A stretch of 64,000 bases of DNA. Source: Sulfitobacter sp. SK012. GTDB lineage: Bacteria > Pseudomonadota > Alphaproteobacteria > Rhodobacterales > Rhodobacteraceae. The notes below the pieces were generated by a model. It did no database searches and had not been told where the DNA came from. It saw nothing but the letters and a program-made list of their open reading frames with translations. The stretch lies in contig NZ_CP025804.1 of assembly GCF_003352085.1 (NCBI RefSeq), forward strand, positions 1,922,001 to 1,986,000, in the 5' to 3' direction. This document shows positions 37,032 through 46,091 of this stretch, one piece after another (within the stretch, counting starts at the first letter, position 1; every line of letters begins with the position of its first letter). A program made the position numbers and the translations under genes.

Positions 37032-38198
37032 ATGCCTGTGATCAACCGGATCGCCGATTTTGCCACCGATATGACCGCATGGCGGCGGCATTTGCATACG
37101 ATCCCCGAATTGGGGTTTGACTGCCCGAAAACGGCGGCCTTTATCAAGGAACGGCTTGTCGAGATGGGTGTGGATGAGATCCACGAAGGGATCGCGCAGA
37201 CGGGTATTGTGGCGATCATCAATGGCACTGGCGCGGGGCGCACCGTAGGCTTGCGCGCGGATTTTGATGCGCTGCCGATCGAGGAAGAGACGGGGGTCGA
37301 GTATGCCTCTACTCATGCGGGCAAGATGCATGCCTGCGGGCATGACGGGCATACGGCGATGCTGCTGGGGGCTGCCAAATATATGGTCGAGACGCGGAAT
37401 TTTGCAGGCCGTGTGGCGCTGATTTTCCAACCAGCCGAGGAAGACGGCGGCGGCGCGCAAGTTATGTGTGCCGAAGGGATGATGGACCGGTTCGACATTG
37501 CCGAGGCTTACGGCATCCACAATTTGCCCGGTGCCGAGGAGGGTATGTTTTTTACCACGGCGGGGCCGATCATGGCGGCGGTGGATACGGTCACGATCTA
37601 TATCAACGGGCGCGGCGGCCACGGTGCCATGCCCCATGAGGCGGCTGATCCGGTCGTGGCGGCTTGCGGCGTGGTTCAGGCGATCCAGACCATCGTAAGC
37701 CGGAACACCAAGTCGGGTGCCGAGAAGGTGATCTCGGTCACGCAGATCCACACGGGCAGCGCCAGTAATATCATCCCCGACACAGCAATGATCAACGCCA
37801 CGGTGCGCACCTTTGATGTGGAGACGCGTGCGTTGATCCGCAAGCGCCTGGAGGAGATCGTGCAAGGGCAGGCGGCGAGTTACGGCGTGACCGCCACGAT
37901 GGATTATGAAGAGGGTTATCCCAGCACCGTCAACACGCCCGAGCAGACCGCATATGCCGCAGGTGTGGCGCGCAGTGTTGTGGGCGCGGATAAGGTCGAC
38001 GAGAATTTCCCCAAAGTCGCGGGGTCGGAGGATTTCGCCTATATGCTGGAGGAACGTCCGGGAGCATATCTGTTCCTCGGGGCGGGACCGGGGGCCGGCC
38101 TGCACCATCCAAAGTTTAATTTTAACGACGAGATTGCGCCCGTTGGTGCCTCGTTCTTTGTGCAGCTCGTCGAGCAAATGCAACCGGCGGCCTCCTGA
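37032..38198 (+). CDS. M20-family metallo-hydrolase (aminoacylase/hippurate hydrolase type)
   Basis: 388 residues of the M20D group that cleave N-acyl amino acids or similar amides. Zinc ligands are visible in HACGHDGHTAMLLGAA (near 95-110), the EE pair in QPAEEDGGGA and the C-terminal His in GLHHPKFNFND. GAGGAG lies 8 nt before the ATG at 37032. The agmatinase-like gene starts 1 nt after its stop, so substrate relation to guanidino compounds is likely but unproved. Confidence 0.9.
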   Translation: MPVINRIADFATDMTAWRRHLHTIPELGFDCPKTAAFIKERLVEMGVDEIHEGIAQTGIVAIINGTGAGRTVGLRADFDALPIEEETGVEYASTHAGKMHACGHDGHTAMLLGAAKYMVETRNFAGRVALIFQPAEEDGGGAQVMCAEGMMDRFDIAEAYGIHNLPGAEEGMFFTTAGPIMAAVDTVTIYINGRGGHGAMPHEAADPVVAACGVVQAIQTIVSRNTKSGAEKVISVTQIHTGSASNIIPDTAMINATVRTFDVETRALIRKRLEEIVQGQAASYGVTATMDYEEGYPSTVNTPEQTAYAAGVARSVVGADKVDENFPKVAGSEDFAYMLEERPGAYLFLGAGPGAGLHHPKFNFNDEIAPVGASFFVQLVEQMQPAAS

Positions 38199-38199
38199 T

Positions 38200-39162
38200 A
38201 TGGCACTGGAGGACGCGGCGACGCAAATCGATCTGGCCTTCACGCGTGAAGACCTCAAGGGCCCTAGTTTTGAGCTTACATTCGCGGGGGCGACCTCGTT
38301 CATGCGGCGGCGCTATACCAAAGACCTCACAGGTGTGGATATTGCTGTGACTGGCGTCTGCTTTGATCAGGCGGTGACTAATCGACCCGGTACGCGCCTT
38401 GGTCCGCGCGCCATCCGTGAGGCCAGCGCATTGCAAGCGCCTGATGCGCCTTATGGCTGGGACTTTGATGTGATGAGCGAATTTGCCATCGCGGATATTG
38501 GCGACATGGCGTTTGACCATGCAAATGTGCCGGCCTTTCCAGCGCTGCTGACAGCGCATATCAAGACGATACTGGAGGCTGGGGCCGCATCACTGGTGCT
38601 GGGCGGCGATCACTATATCACCTTTCCGATCTTGAAGGCCTATGCCGAGAAATATGGCCCGATCAGCCTGTTGCAGTTTGATGCCCATTCCGACACTTGG
38701 CCCGATGACAATATGGACCGGATCGATCATGGTACGATGTTCTACAAGGCAGTGAAATTAGGGATCGTGGACCCGGCAACGTCTGTGCAAGTGGGCATCC
38801 GGACGACGAACCCGGATACGCTGGGGGTGACCACCATTGATGCGGCCGAAGTTCACCGGGCCGGGCCTGAGGCTACGGTTGCCAAGATCAAATCCATATT
38901 GGGCGACCGGCCTTGTTACCTGACGTTTGATATTGATGCGCTGGATCCGGCCTATGCGCCGGGCACGGGCACGCCGGTATGGGGTGGGCTGACCAGCGCG
39001 CAATGTGCCGCGATGCTGCGGGGGCTGTCGGGTATCAATATTCAAGGCGGCGATGTGGTTGAGGTATCTCCGCCCTTTGACACGACCGGGGCAACAGCGA
39101 TTGCAGGGGCCCATGTGGCAACAGAAATCCTGTGTTTGCTGGGGGCAAGGATGCGCGGATGA
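38200..39162 (+). CDS. speB: Agmatinase/ureohydrolase family enzyme (first of tandem pair)
   Basis: 320 residues of the arginase-agmatinase superfamily, which hydrolyses guanidino groups to urea and an amine with a di-Mn site. Ligand motifs: GGDHYITFP, QFDAHSDTW and TFDIDALDPAYAPGTGTP. Starts 1 nt after the M20 stop. Agmatinase is the default call; guanidinobutyrase or guanidinopropionase are possible. Confidence 0.88.
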   Translation: MALEDAATQIDLAFTREDLKGPSFELTFAGATSFMRRRYTKDLTGVDIAVTGVCFDQAVTNRPGTRLGPRAIREASALQAPDAPYGWDFDVMSEFAIADIGDMAFDHANVPAFPALLTAHIKTILEAGAASLVLGGDHYITFPILKAYAEKYGPISLLQFDAHSDTWPDDNMDRIDHGTMFYKAVKLGIVDPATSVQVGIRTTNPDTLGVTTIDAAEVHRAGPEATVAKIKSILGDRPCYLTFDIDALDPAYAPGTGTPVWGGLTSAQCAAMLRGLSGINIQGGDVVEVSPPFDTTGATAIAGAHVATEILCLLGARMRG

Positions 39163-40106
39163 ACACCAAGAACCAACCCATCAGCGGCAATGATTTGGCG
39201 CGATTTTCGGGGCCGGGGACGTTTATGCGGCTGCCTGCGGCCAACGACCTAAAAGGGTTGGATGTTGCGGTGCTGGGTATCCCGATGGACATTGGGACAT
39301 CTTGGCGGTCGGGCACGCGTTTTGGCCCCAAAGAAGTGCGCAGCCAATCTGCCATGCTGCGGCCCTATAATTTGGCGACGGGGGCCGCGCCTTTTGACAG
39401 TTTGCAAGTCGCTGATATCGGTGATTTAGCGATCAACACGTTCTCCTTGAGTGAGAGCCTTCGTATAATTTCAGAGAGTTACGGCGCGATCTTAAACTAT
39501 GATGCCATGCCATTGGCGATTGGCGGTGATCATTCGATGACCCTGCCGATCTTGCGCGCGATGGCCAAACGGCACGGGCCTATGGCGTTGGTTCATGTGG
39601 ACGCCCATGCGGATGTGAATGACCACATGTTTGGCGAACGTGAAACCCACGGCAGCTTCTTGCGACGCGCGTTTGAAGAAGAGCTGGTGATCCCAAAAAA
39701 GACCTATCAGGTTGGTTTGCGGGGCACGGGATATGGCGCGGATGATTTCACCGAAGCGGCGGGTTGGGGGTTTCAGCAATTCCCGGCGCATGAGTTGTGG
39801 GGGCGCAGCCTTGCGTCACTTGGGGCCGAAATCAGGCGCGATATTGGCGATGCACCCGTTTACATCACCTATGATATCGACAGTCTTGACCCGGCCTTTG
39901 CGCCCGGTACCGGCACGCCTGAAATTGGCGGGCTGACAACGCCGCAGGCGCTGGAGCTGGTTCGCGCGCTAAAGGGGCTCAATATCGTTGGGGGGGATTT
40001 GGTTGAAGTGTCGCCACCCTATGACTTGTCCGGAAATACGGCACTGACGGGGGCGAATATCCTGTTTGAGATGTTGTGTGTTCTGCCCGGCGTGGCGTAT
40101 CGCTGA
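39159..40106 (+). CDS. Agmatinase/ureohydrolase family enzyme (second of tandem pair)
   Basis: 315 residues, paralogous to the gene just upstream and overlapping it by 4 nt (ATGA). Mn-site motifs: GGDHSMTLP, HVDAHADVNDH and YDIDSLDPAFAPGTGTPEIGG. The loops around the substrate pocket differ from the first copy (GERETHGSFLRRAFEE), so the two may take different guanidino substrates. No arginine decarboxylase is nearby. Confidence 0.88.
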   Translation: MNTKNQPISGNDLARFSGPGTFMRLPAANDLKGLDVAVLGIPMDIGTSWRSGTRFGPKEVRSQSAMLRPYNLATGAAPFDSLQVADIGDLAINTFSLSESLRIISESYGAILNYDAMPLAIGGDHSMTLPILRAMAKRHGPMALVHVDAHADVNDHMFGERETHGSFLRRAFEEELVIPKKTYQVGLRGTGYGADDFTEAAGWGFQQFPAHELWGRSLASLGAEIRRDIGDAPVYITYDIDSLDPAFAPGTGTPEIGGLTTPQALELVRALKGLNIVGGDLVEVSPPYDLSGNTALTGANILFEMLCVLPGVAYR

Positions 40107-40137
40107 GCAGACAAATGCTTGGCAGAGGTAAACTGGG

Positions 40138-40548
40138 GTGAAGCGGATGATCTTAACGGTACTTATACTGCTGAGCGTGGGCTTCTTGGCTTATGTGCGA
40201 TTGGCACCAACAGATGTATCGCGCTGGCATGTCCCCATTGGCGACGCCGAAGACGTCACCGGTTCTGGTTGGGCCGCGCGGGTCATCAAGGAAAAACCTG
40301 GTGCCTTGTCAGAACTCAATCGCGCAATGCTCAAACTGCCCCGCACTGAACTGATTGCCGGGTCGGTCGGAGAAGGGCGTCTGACGTATATCACACGCAG
40401 CAAAGTGATCGGGTTTCCTGATTTCACGACCATCGAGAAAGATGGCGATTACATCAAGCTTTATGCCCGTTTGCGGTTTGGAAGCTTAGATTTTGGGGTA
40501 AACGCCGGGCGACTGGAGGGGTTGATCACCACGCTTAAGGCTGGATGA
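40138..40548 (+). CDS. DUF1499 membrane-anchored protein
   Basis: 136 residues. One N-terminal helix (MILTVLILLSVGFLAYVRL) acts as an anchor or uncleaved signal. The DUF1499 domain follows, with the segment YITRSKVIGFPDFTTIE and the end RFGSLDFGVNAGRLEGLI. Function unknown. It begins 31 nt after the second ureohydrolase and overlaps the 3' end of the opposite-strand gene by 63 nt. Confidence 0.85.
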   Translation: MKRMILTVLILLSVGFLAYVRLAPTDVSRWHVPIGDAEDVTGSGWAARVIKEKPGALSELNRAMLKLPRTELIAGSVGEGRLTYITRSKVIGFPDFTTIEKDGDYIKLYARLRFGSLDFGVNAGRLEGLITTLKAG

Positions 40549-40773
40549 AAGGCACCCTTCCTGCGTTTCGCGCCACATCGGAACATTCAGCGACATCTGA
40601 CATTGCGCCATGAACATACGCCCGTCCACGAACAAACAGATTGTCTCGCCAAGCTCCAAACGTGCGCCACTGGTGTCGGTGCAATAACAATCAATCGTTC
40701 GACCCTGAGGGGTAACGACATCTGCCAAAGCGGGCAGGGGTAACAGTGCCAGGATGAGGGCAAAACGTGTCAT
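40486..40773 (-). CDS. Small secreted Cys-containing protein
   Basis: 95 residues with a clear signal peptide (MTRFALILALLPLPALA) and a mature part with five Cys (DCYC, ETIC, AQC, EGC), suggesting disulfide-bonded periplasmic protein. No family recognised. Its last 63 nt overlap the convergent DUF1499 gene. It is divergent from prfA over about 60 nt. Confidence 0.65.
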   Translation of the reverse strand: MTRFALILALLPLPALADVVTPQGRTIDCYCTDTSGARLELGETICLFVDGRMFMAQCQMSLNVPMWRETQEGCLSSSLKRGDQPLQSPGVYPKI

Positions 40774-40836
40774 ACTGAAAATCGTACCACATCGGAGGCC
40801 TTGACCAAAGCCCCTTGATTGACCAAAGGATGCGCG

Positions 40837-41886
40837 ATGATACCCATGGACCGCCTTGCACAGATTTCTGCCCGTTTCGAGTATCTCGAGGCGGCGATGT
40901 CGACGGCGGGTGGTGATATCTCCAAGCTTGCCAAGGAATATTCCGACCTGCGGCCGGTGGTCGAACAGATCAGCGCGTACCGTTCACTGCTTGATGATCT
41001 GGACGACGCACGGCTGATGCTCAAAGACCCGGAAATGGCGTCCTTGGCCCGCGAAGAAATCCCGACACTTGAGGCACAGCTGCCGGCCGCTGAGGCCGCA
41101 TTGCAGCTCGCACTTTTACCGCGCGATGAAGCGGATGCCAAACCTGCGATGCTGGAAATTCGGCCCGGCACAGGTGGCGATGAGGCCGCGCTGTTTGCTG
41201 CGGATCTGTTGCGCATGTACCAGCGGTATTGCGAAGCGCGTGGCTGGAAGTTCGACATGATCGAAGAGCAGGCCACCGAGCTGGGCGGGATCAAGGAAGT
41301 CGTGGCGCATATTACCGGCGAAAACGTTTTTGCCCGGCTAAAGTATGAAAGCGGCGTCCACCGGGTCCAACGTGTGCCGAGCACGGAAAGCGGCGGGCGC
41401 ATTCATACCTCGGCGGCTACAGTCGCGGTGCTGCCCGAAGCGCAGGATGTGGACATTCACATCGATCAAAACGATATACGCATCGACACCATGCGCAGCT
41501 CTGGTGCGGGCGGCCAGCACGTCAACACAACCGATTCTGCGGTGCGCATCACGCATTTGCCCACCGGGACCGTTGTGACCAGCTCTGAAAAATCGCAGCA
41601 CCGTAACCGAGAGATTGCGATGCAGGTTCTCAAAGCGCGGCTTTATGATGCGGAGCGGCAACGCGTAGACAAAGAACGCTCCGATAGCCGTGCCAGCCAA
41701 GTTGGCAGCGGTGATCGATCCGAGCGGATCAGGACATATAACTTCCCGCAAGGGCGGATGACGGACCACCGGATCAACATGACGCTCTACCGTTTGGATG
41801 CGGTGATGCAGGGTGATCTGGATGAGATTATTGATGCGCTGACGGCGGATGCGCAGGCGCAGATGTTGGCGGAGATGGGCCAATGA
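40837..41886 (+). CDS. prfA: Peptide chain release factor 1
   Basis: Terminates translation at UAA and UAG. 349 residues; the GGQ motif that triggers peptide release is in [10 protein letters not shown] near residue 230, and the codon-recognition PxT-type loop lies in the preceding domain (RVPSTES). The ATG at 40837 has AAAGGA 6 nt upstream. It overlaps prmC by 4 nt. Confidence 0.96.
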   Translation: MIPMDRLAQISARFEYLEAAMSTAGGDISKLAKEYSDLRPVVEQISAYRSLLDDLDDARLMLKDPEMASLAREEIPTLEAQLPAAEAALQLALLPRDEADAKPAMLEIRPGTGGDEAALFAADLLRMYQRYCEARGWKFDMIEEQATELGGIKEVVAHITGENVFARLKYESGVHRVQRVPSTESGGRIHTSAATVAVLPEAQDVDIHIDQNDIRIDTMRSSGAGGQHVNTTDSAVRITHLPTGTVVTSSEKSQHRNREIAMQVLKARLYDAERQRVDKERSDSRASQVGSGDRSERIRTYNFPQGRMTDHRINMTLYRLDAVMQGDLDEIIDALTADAQAQMLAEMGQ

Positions 41887-42719
41887 CGACCGCGGGTGCC
41901 GCAATGGCCACAGCGACGGCGCGGCTGCGCGCGGCAGGGGTGCCGGACCCCGCACGCGATGCTCGAGTGTTGCTGGCACATGCGGCGTCGGTTGATGCTG
42001 TCCGTGTTACGCTGATCGCGCCCGAAGAAATTGCCCCTGAAATATCCGAACGATTTGAGCACCTGGTCGCTTTGCGTGCCGTTCGGGTGCCGGTGTCCCA
42101 CCTGGTTGGTGCGCGCGCCTTTTATGGCCGTTCCTTTAGAATCAGCCGCGACGTGCTTGACCCGCGTCCCGAAACCGAGACGCTGATCGAAGCGGCTTTG
42201 GTTGTTCCCTATACACGTGTGCTGGATCTGGGCACAGGATCGGGCTGTATTCTTGTGACGTTGCTGGCAGAGCGCCCTGACGCGCACGGCGTGGGCGTTG
42301 ACTTGAGCGAAAGGGCCTGTCTGCAAGCTAGCGCCAATGCGGTGTTGCACGAGGTTGCGGGACGTACAGAGATTGTCCAATCGGATTGGTTTTCTGCTGT
42401 GGAAGGTCGGTTTGACCTGATAGTGTCTAACCCGCCTTATCTGGCCCAAGCCGAAATGGCGGACGTAGCCCCGGAACTCGCCTTGCATGAACCTGCCATG
42501 GCGCTGACGGATGGCGGTGATGGGCTTAGTGCGTACCGGATCATCGCGCATCAAGCGCAGGGGTATTTGACTTCTCAAGGTCGCGTTATGGTTGAAATTG
42601 GGTGGCAGCAGGGACCGGACGTCGCTGAAATATTTCAGGCGGCCGGATGGGCGCGCGTGGCGATTCTACCGGACCTTGATGGGCGCAACCGTGTAATCTG
42701 TGCCGAAAACCCGGCATAA
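41883..42719 (+). CDS. prmC: Release factor glutamine methyltransferase PrmC
   Basis: SAM-dependent enzyme methylating the Gln of the GGQ motif in release factors. 278 residues with the SAM loop [15 protein letters not shown] and the catalytic NPPY in IVSNPPYLA. Its ATGA overlap with prfA couples enzyme and substrate. Confidence 0.96.
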   Translation: MTTAGAAMATATARLRAAGVPDPARDARVLLAHAASVDAVRVTLIAPEEIAPEISERFEHLVALRAVRVPVSHLVGARAFYGRSFRISRDVLDPRPETETLIEAALVVPYTRVLDLGTGSGCILVTLLAERPDAHGVGVDLSERACLQASANAVLHEVAGRTEIVQSDWFSAVEGRFDLIVSNPPYLAQAEMADVAPELALHEPAMALTDGGDGLSAYRIIAHQAQGYLTSQGRVMVEIGWQQGPDVAEIFQAAGWARVAILPDLDGRNRVICAENPA

Positions 42720-42929
42720 CGGCGTGTTTTCGCGCATTTTACTTCATTTGTATCGCATTCCCTCTTGCCCCCTTGGCTCTCGCGTGGTTTGTGAGACGTG
42801 TTGCAGCGGTGGATACCTTAGGGTGGTCCCGCGCGGCGTAAGCCCAACAATCGCATGAGCCGGGACAGACCAACGCAGAGGCTGCGTGACCGGCAAAAAG
42901 ATCATTAGCACACAAGGCTGAATTCCCAG

Positions 42930-43628
42930 ATGAAATCGTCGAGATCACGTTCGAGGTCCAAGAATAACCGTAACCGTGGCGGTGGCCAGCAGGGCGGCAA
43001 CGTCGTCAACCGTGTGTTCGATAGCTCGGGCCCCGAAGGCAAGGTGCGCGGCACGCCGCAGCAGGTTATTGAAAAATATAATCAGCTGTCACGCGATGCG
43101 CAGTTGAGCAATGACCGCGTTGCAATGGAAAACTTCCAGCAACATGCGGAACACTATTTGCGCCTGCTTTCAGAAGCACAGCGCGAAATGGACAGCAAAC
43201 GTGAAGAGCAAGAGCGCTTTAACCGCGAACGCCAAGAAGAGCAGGATCGCCAGAACCGCGAACGCCAAGCTGAGCGGGACCGCGAGCGGGCCGAGCGTCA
43301 AGAACGCGAAGCGGCAAATGGTGGTGGTGATGCGCCGCAGGGCGATCAGAACTCTGGCCACAACACTGAACAGCCAAGCGTCCAGCAGCCTGATGTAGCA
43401 CCAAAAGAACATACCAACCGCCCAAAGCGTGAGCGGCGACCCCAGACTGGCCACGACACGGCCGATCTGCCTGATTTCTTAGTGCAAGATACTGGTGCTG
43501 AGGAAAGCGGATTGGTGGAAACGCCAGAAAGCAAACCCAAGCCCAAACGCGCGCCACGGCGCAAGCCTAAGCCCAAGGAAGACGCCGCACCGCAAGGTGA
43601 GAGCGATCAGCCCGACGCGGCCGAGTAG
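42930..43628 (+). CDS. DUF4167 basic/coiled protein
   Basis: 232 residues. The DUF4167 domain is at about 1-95: a Ser/Arg/Asn/Gly-rich basic start, then NRVFDSSGPEGKVRGTPQQV and a helical RDAQLSNDRVAMENFQQHAE segment. A charged coiled stretch with repeated ERQEEQDRQNRERQAERDRE (about 95-130) and a long disordered Pro/Lys tail follow. Probably nucleic-acid associated; function unknown. It follows prmC by 210 nt, a conserved order in alphaproteobacteria. Confidence 0.9.
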   Translation: MKSSRSRSRSKNNRNRGGGQQGGNVVNRVFDSSGPEGKVRGTPQQVIEKYNQLSRDAQLSNDRVAMENFQQHAEHYLRLLSEAQREMDSKREEQERFNRERQEEQDRQNRERQAERDRERAERQEREAANGGGDAPQGDQNSGHNTEQPSVQQPDVAPKEHTNRPKRERRPQTGHDTADLPDFLVQDTGAEESGLVETPESKPKPKRAPRRKPKPKEDAAPQGESDQPDAAE

Positions 43629-43636
43629 GTATTTTG

Positions 43637-43668
43637 AAAAGGCCTCGCATCACGCGGGGCCTTTTTTA
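43637..43668 (+). terminator. Rho-independent terminator after DUF4167
   Basis: Arms AAAAGGCCTCGC and GCGGGGCCTTTTTT with one mismatch, starting 9 nt after the stop codon and ending in six T. Confidence 0.9.
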
Positions 43669-43732
43669 CATCAGCAGGTATAATGTAGTGGGGGTTTTGT
43701 CGCTCTTTGCCGTTTGACCGACGGCGCGTTTA

Positions 43733-44299
43733 CTACTTACGGCATTGCTGTAGCAGCGGTTCGATCTGCGGCCATAGCTTGGGTCTTTCGTTAAAAGTGA
43801 CAGAAACTTCACGCTCGGCCCGCCTTCTTTTGATCCTGGTACAAGAAATCACGGACGTGCCGCTTTTTACTGGGTTCTGGGGAAGAAGAAGCGCGCTTCG
43901 TTCCCCTAAGCGCTTAATAGCTTCAGCTTTCCCGAACCGCAACGTATCCAATATGGTTAGTGCCTGAGGCGGCTCTAGTACATCAAGCGTGACCCAAAGA
44001 ATCTGTTTGTCGTCGTACTTGCGCCACTCCATTTCGCGAACTTCATCCAAAACAATTGTCGTAATTTTCCAGTTTGGCTGTGTGTCATAGTCACATGTAT
44101 CGCGCAGGTGCGTCTTGATCTGCAGCGTGCAGCCGTTCAAGGTTACCGTCGTGCTGTGGTTGGATCACGTCATGGTATCGCGTATTTCAGCGAGCACGGC
44201 AGCGGTGTCGGCATTTGAGTGATCTGCATGGGCCAGGGGCGCGCAAAGCACGGCCCAGAGTGCTGCCCCTGTTACCAATTTCCCAAGCGGCGTTTTCAT
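43733..44299 (-). pseudogene. Secreted four-Cys protein gene interrupted by one in-frame TGA
   Basis: From the ATG at 44297-44299 the frame reads a 25-residue signal peptide ([20 protein letters not shown]...AHA) and 19 more residues, then a single TGA at 44165-44167. It continues open in the same frame for 143 more codons to 43733. The second part has four Cys, Trp/Tyr-rich beta-like segments (PNWKITTIVLDEV, ILWVTLDVLEPP) and a basic end. The ATG overlaps the rsmA stop (ATGA), so the gene was the last of the envelope operon. TGG-to-TGA is the simplest explanation. No family recognised. Confidence 0.75.
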
Positions 44300-45129
44300 T
44301 TCGCGACTTCACGTGCCAAGGCACAGAACGCCTCAAGCGGAACCTGTTCGGCACGCTCTGTTGGTTTGATCCCGGCGGCAAGTAGGCGGTCTTCGATATC
44401 GGGGGCTATGCCCTTGAGTGCGGAGCGCAGCATTTTACGCCGCTGATTGAATGCAGTTGCGACAACGCGGGATAACACAGCGGCGTCCGCCTCAAACTTA
44501 GGCTTTGGCAGGGCCGTTAGATGCACCACAGCGCTGGAGACTTTGGGCGGGGGTGTGAAGGCTTCGGGCGGCAGGTTCATCACAATGCGTGCGTCGGCCC
44601 GCCACTGCGCGAGCAAAGCCAAACGCCCGTAAGCCTTGGAGCCGGGTTTGGCGACAATACGTTCCGCAACTTCGCGCTGAAACATCAGCGTCAGGCTTTG
44701 CCAGAACGGCGGCCAGTCAGGCGGGGTGAGCCAGCGCACCAACAATTCGGTCCCGATGTTATAGGGTAGATTGGCGGCCACGCGGATCGGTGGCGTCAAA
44801 TGGGCGAGCGGGTTGATTTCAAGCGCATCGCCGTCGATCACGGTGAGCCGCCCTGGATAGGCGTCCGCTATTTGCGAGAGCGCGGGCAGACAGCGCCGGT
44901 CCTTTTCAATGGCAAGCACATGGCGCGCGCCCTCGGCCAATAAGCCGCGGGTCAACCCGCCGGGGCCGGGGCCGATTTCCAGCACATCGCAATCTGCCAG
45001 ATCACCTGCTTGGCGCGCGATCTTAGCCGTCAGGTTCAGATCCAGCAGGAAGTTCTGGCCCATTGACTTGCGGGCCTGCAGGTCATGGTCGTCAAGGATC
45101 TGGCGCAAGGGGGGGAGATTATCGATCAT
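44296..45129 (-). CDS. rsmA: 16S rRNA dimethyladenosine transferase RsmA
   Basis: Methylates two adjacent adenosines near the 3' end of 16S rRNA (KsgA). 277 residues; [14 protein letters not shown], the SAM loop [16 protein letters not shown] and the [11 protein letters not shown] motif are visible. Coupled by ATGA to pdxA upstream and to the broken secreted-protein gene downstream. Confidence 0.96.
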   Translation of the reverse strand: MIDNLPPLRQILDDHDLQARKSMGQNFLLDLNLTAKIARQAGDLADCDVLEIGPGPGGLTRGLLAEGARHVLAIEKDRRCLPALSQIADAYPGRLTVIDGDALEINPLAHLTPPIRVAANLPYNIGTELLVRWLTPPDWPPFWQSLTLMFQREVAERIVAKPGSKAYGRLALLAQWRADARIVMNLPPEAFTPPPKVSSAVVHLTALPKPKFEADAAVLSRVVATAFNQRRKMLRSALKGIAPDIEDRLLAAGIKPTERAEQVPLEAFCALAREVAK

Positions 45130-46091
45130 TGGTTTGCTGCCATTCGGTGGGCCAAACGCATGGCTTGTATCATGCTTGATGGGTTTGCAATGCCGCGCCC
45201 GGCGATGTCAAAGGCGGTTCCATGGTCGGGCGAGGTGCGGATGAATGGCAGGCCCAACGTGACGTTCACACCAAGGTCAAAATCAAGGGTCTTGATCGGG
45301 ATCAACGCCTGATCGTGGTACATACATATTGCGGCGTCATAGCGCGCACGGGCGGCTGCGTGAAACATCGTATCTGCGGGCAAGGGGCCTGTGAGGTCAA
45401 AGCCCTCGCCGCGCAACTCGTCCACCAGTCCGGCGATCCAGTCTACCTCTTGGTGTCCCATTGTGCCGCCTTCGCCCGCGTGGGGGTTCAGACCAGCGAC
45501 AGCAAGGCGCGGTTTGGGAATGCCAAACTGGCGGCGCAGGCCTTCGTCGGTGATCTCAATGGTGCGGCGCAACAAAGCTGGCGTGAGCATGTTGGGGACG
45601 TCTGCAAGCGGGATGTGAATTGTTGTGGGCACCACGCGCAGTTGATCCGAGGCGAGCATCATCACCACTTCGCACTGTCCCGCCAACGCCGCAAGGTATT
45701 CGGTGTGGCCGGGGTAGGCAAAATCAGCGCCGTCTTTCAGAGCCTTTTTGTGGATCGGCGCAGTGCACAGGGCACAAGCCGCACCGCTGCGCACCAGAGC
45801 AACGGCCCGCGCGATCACATCGATGACACCAATGGCATTTGCAGGATCTGGCTGGCCCGGTGTGGCGCTTCCTGCAAAAGGATGGGCAAGCACCGGCAGC
45901 GCACGCGGCGTGACCTCAGCGGCCTGCGCTGGGTCGCTGATCACTTCATGGGGCACGTCACCGGGCAGGTGGCGCGGATCGCCCAACCACAACATCGGCA
46001 TCTGGTCAGCCAAGGCTTCCCAAGCGCGCACGGCGATTTCGGGCCCGATGCCTGCAGGCTCCCCGCAGGTTAGGACAAGTGGTTTGGTCAT
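45126..46091 (-). CDS. pdxA: 4-hydroxythreonine-4-phosphate dehydrogenase
   Basis: NAD-dependent step of pyridoxal phosphate synthesis. 321 residues with [15 protein letters not shown] at the start, the metal-site His in [10 protein letters not shown] and [10 protein letters not shown], and [14 protein letters not shown] near 250. It lies between surA and rsmA with ATGA overlaps, the usual surA-pdxA-rsmA order. Confidence 0.95.
   Translation of the reverse strand: MTKPLVLTCGEPAGIGPEIAVRAWEALADQMPMLWLGDPRHLPGDVPHEVISDPAQAAEVTPRALPVLAHPFAGSATPGQPDPANAIGVIDVIARAVALVRSGAACALCTAPIHKKALKDGADFAYPGHTEYLAALAGQCEVVMMLASDQLRVVPTTIHIPLADVPNMLTPALLRRTIEITDEGLRRQFGIPKPRLAVAGLNPHAGEGGTMGHQEVDWIAGLVDELRGEGFDLTGPLPADTMFHAAARARYDAAICMYHDQALIPIKTLDFDLGVNVTLGLPFIRTSPDHGTAFDIAGRGIANPSSMIQAMRLAHRMAANQ

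Noticed and set aside
36987..38303. A 438-codon minus-strand frame across the M20 hydrolase gene
   Set aside because: It mirrors the codon pattern of the well-supported plus-strand M20 gene, is rich in Arg/His as GC-rich antisense frames are, and matches no family.
44165..44167. TGA as a selenocysteine codon
   Set aside because: The protein part after it is not a known selenoprotein, no SECIS-like hairpin was evident and a Trp codon one base away is simpler.
45222..46073. A 283-codon plus-strand frame over pdxA
   Set aside because: Antisense shadow of pdxA, which has all its motifs.
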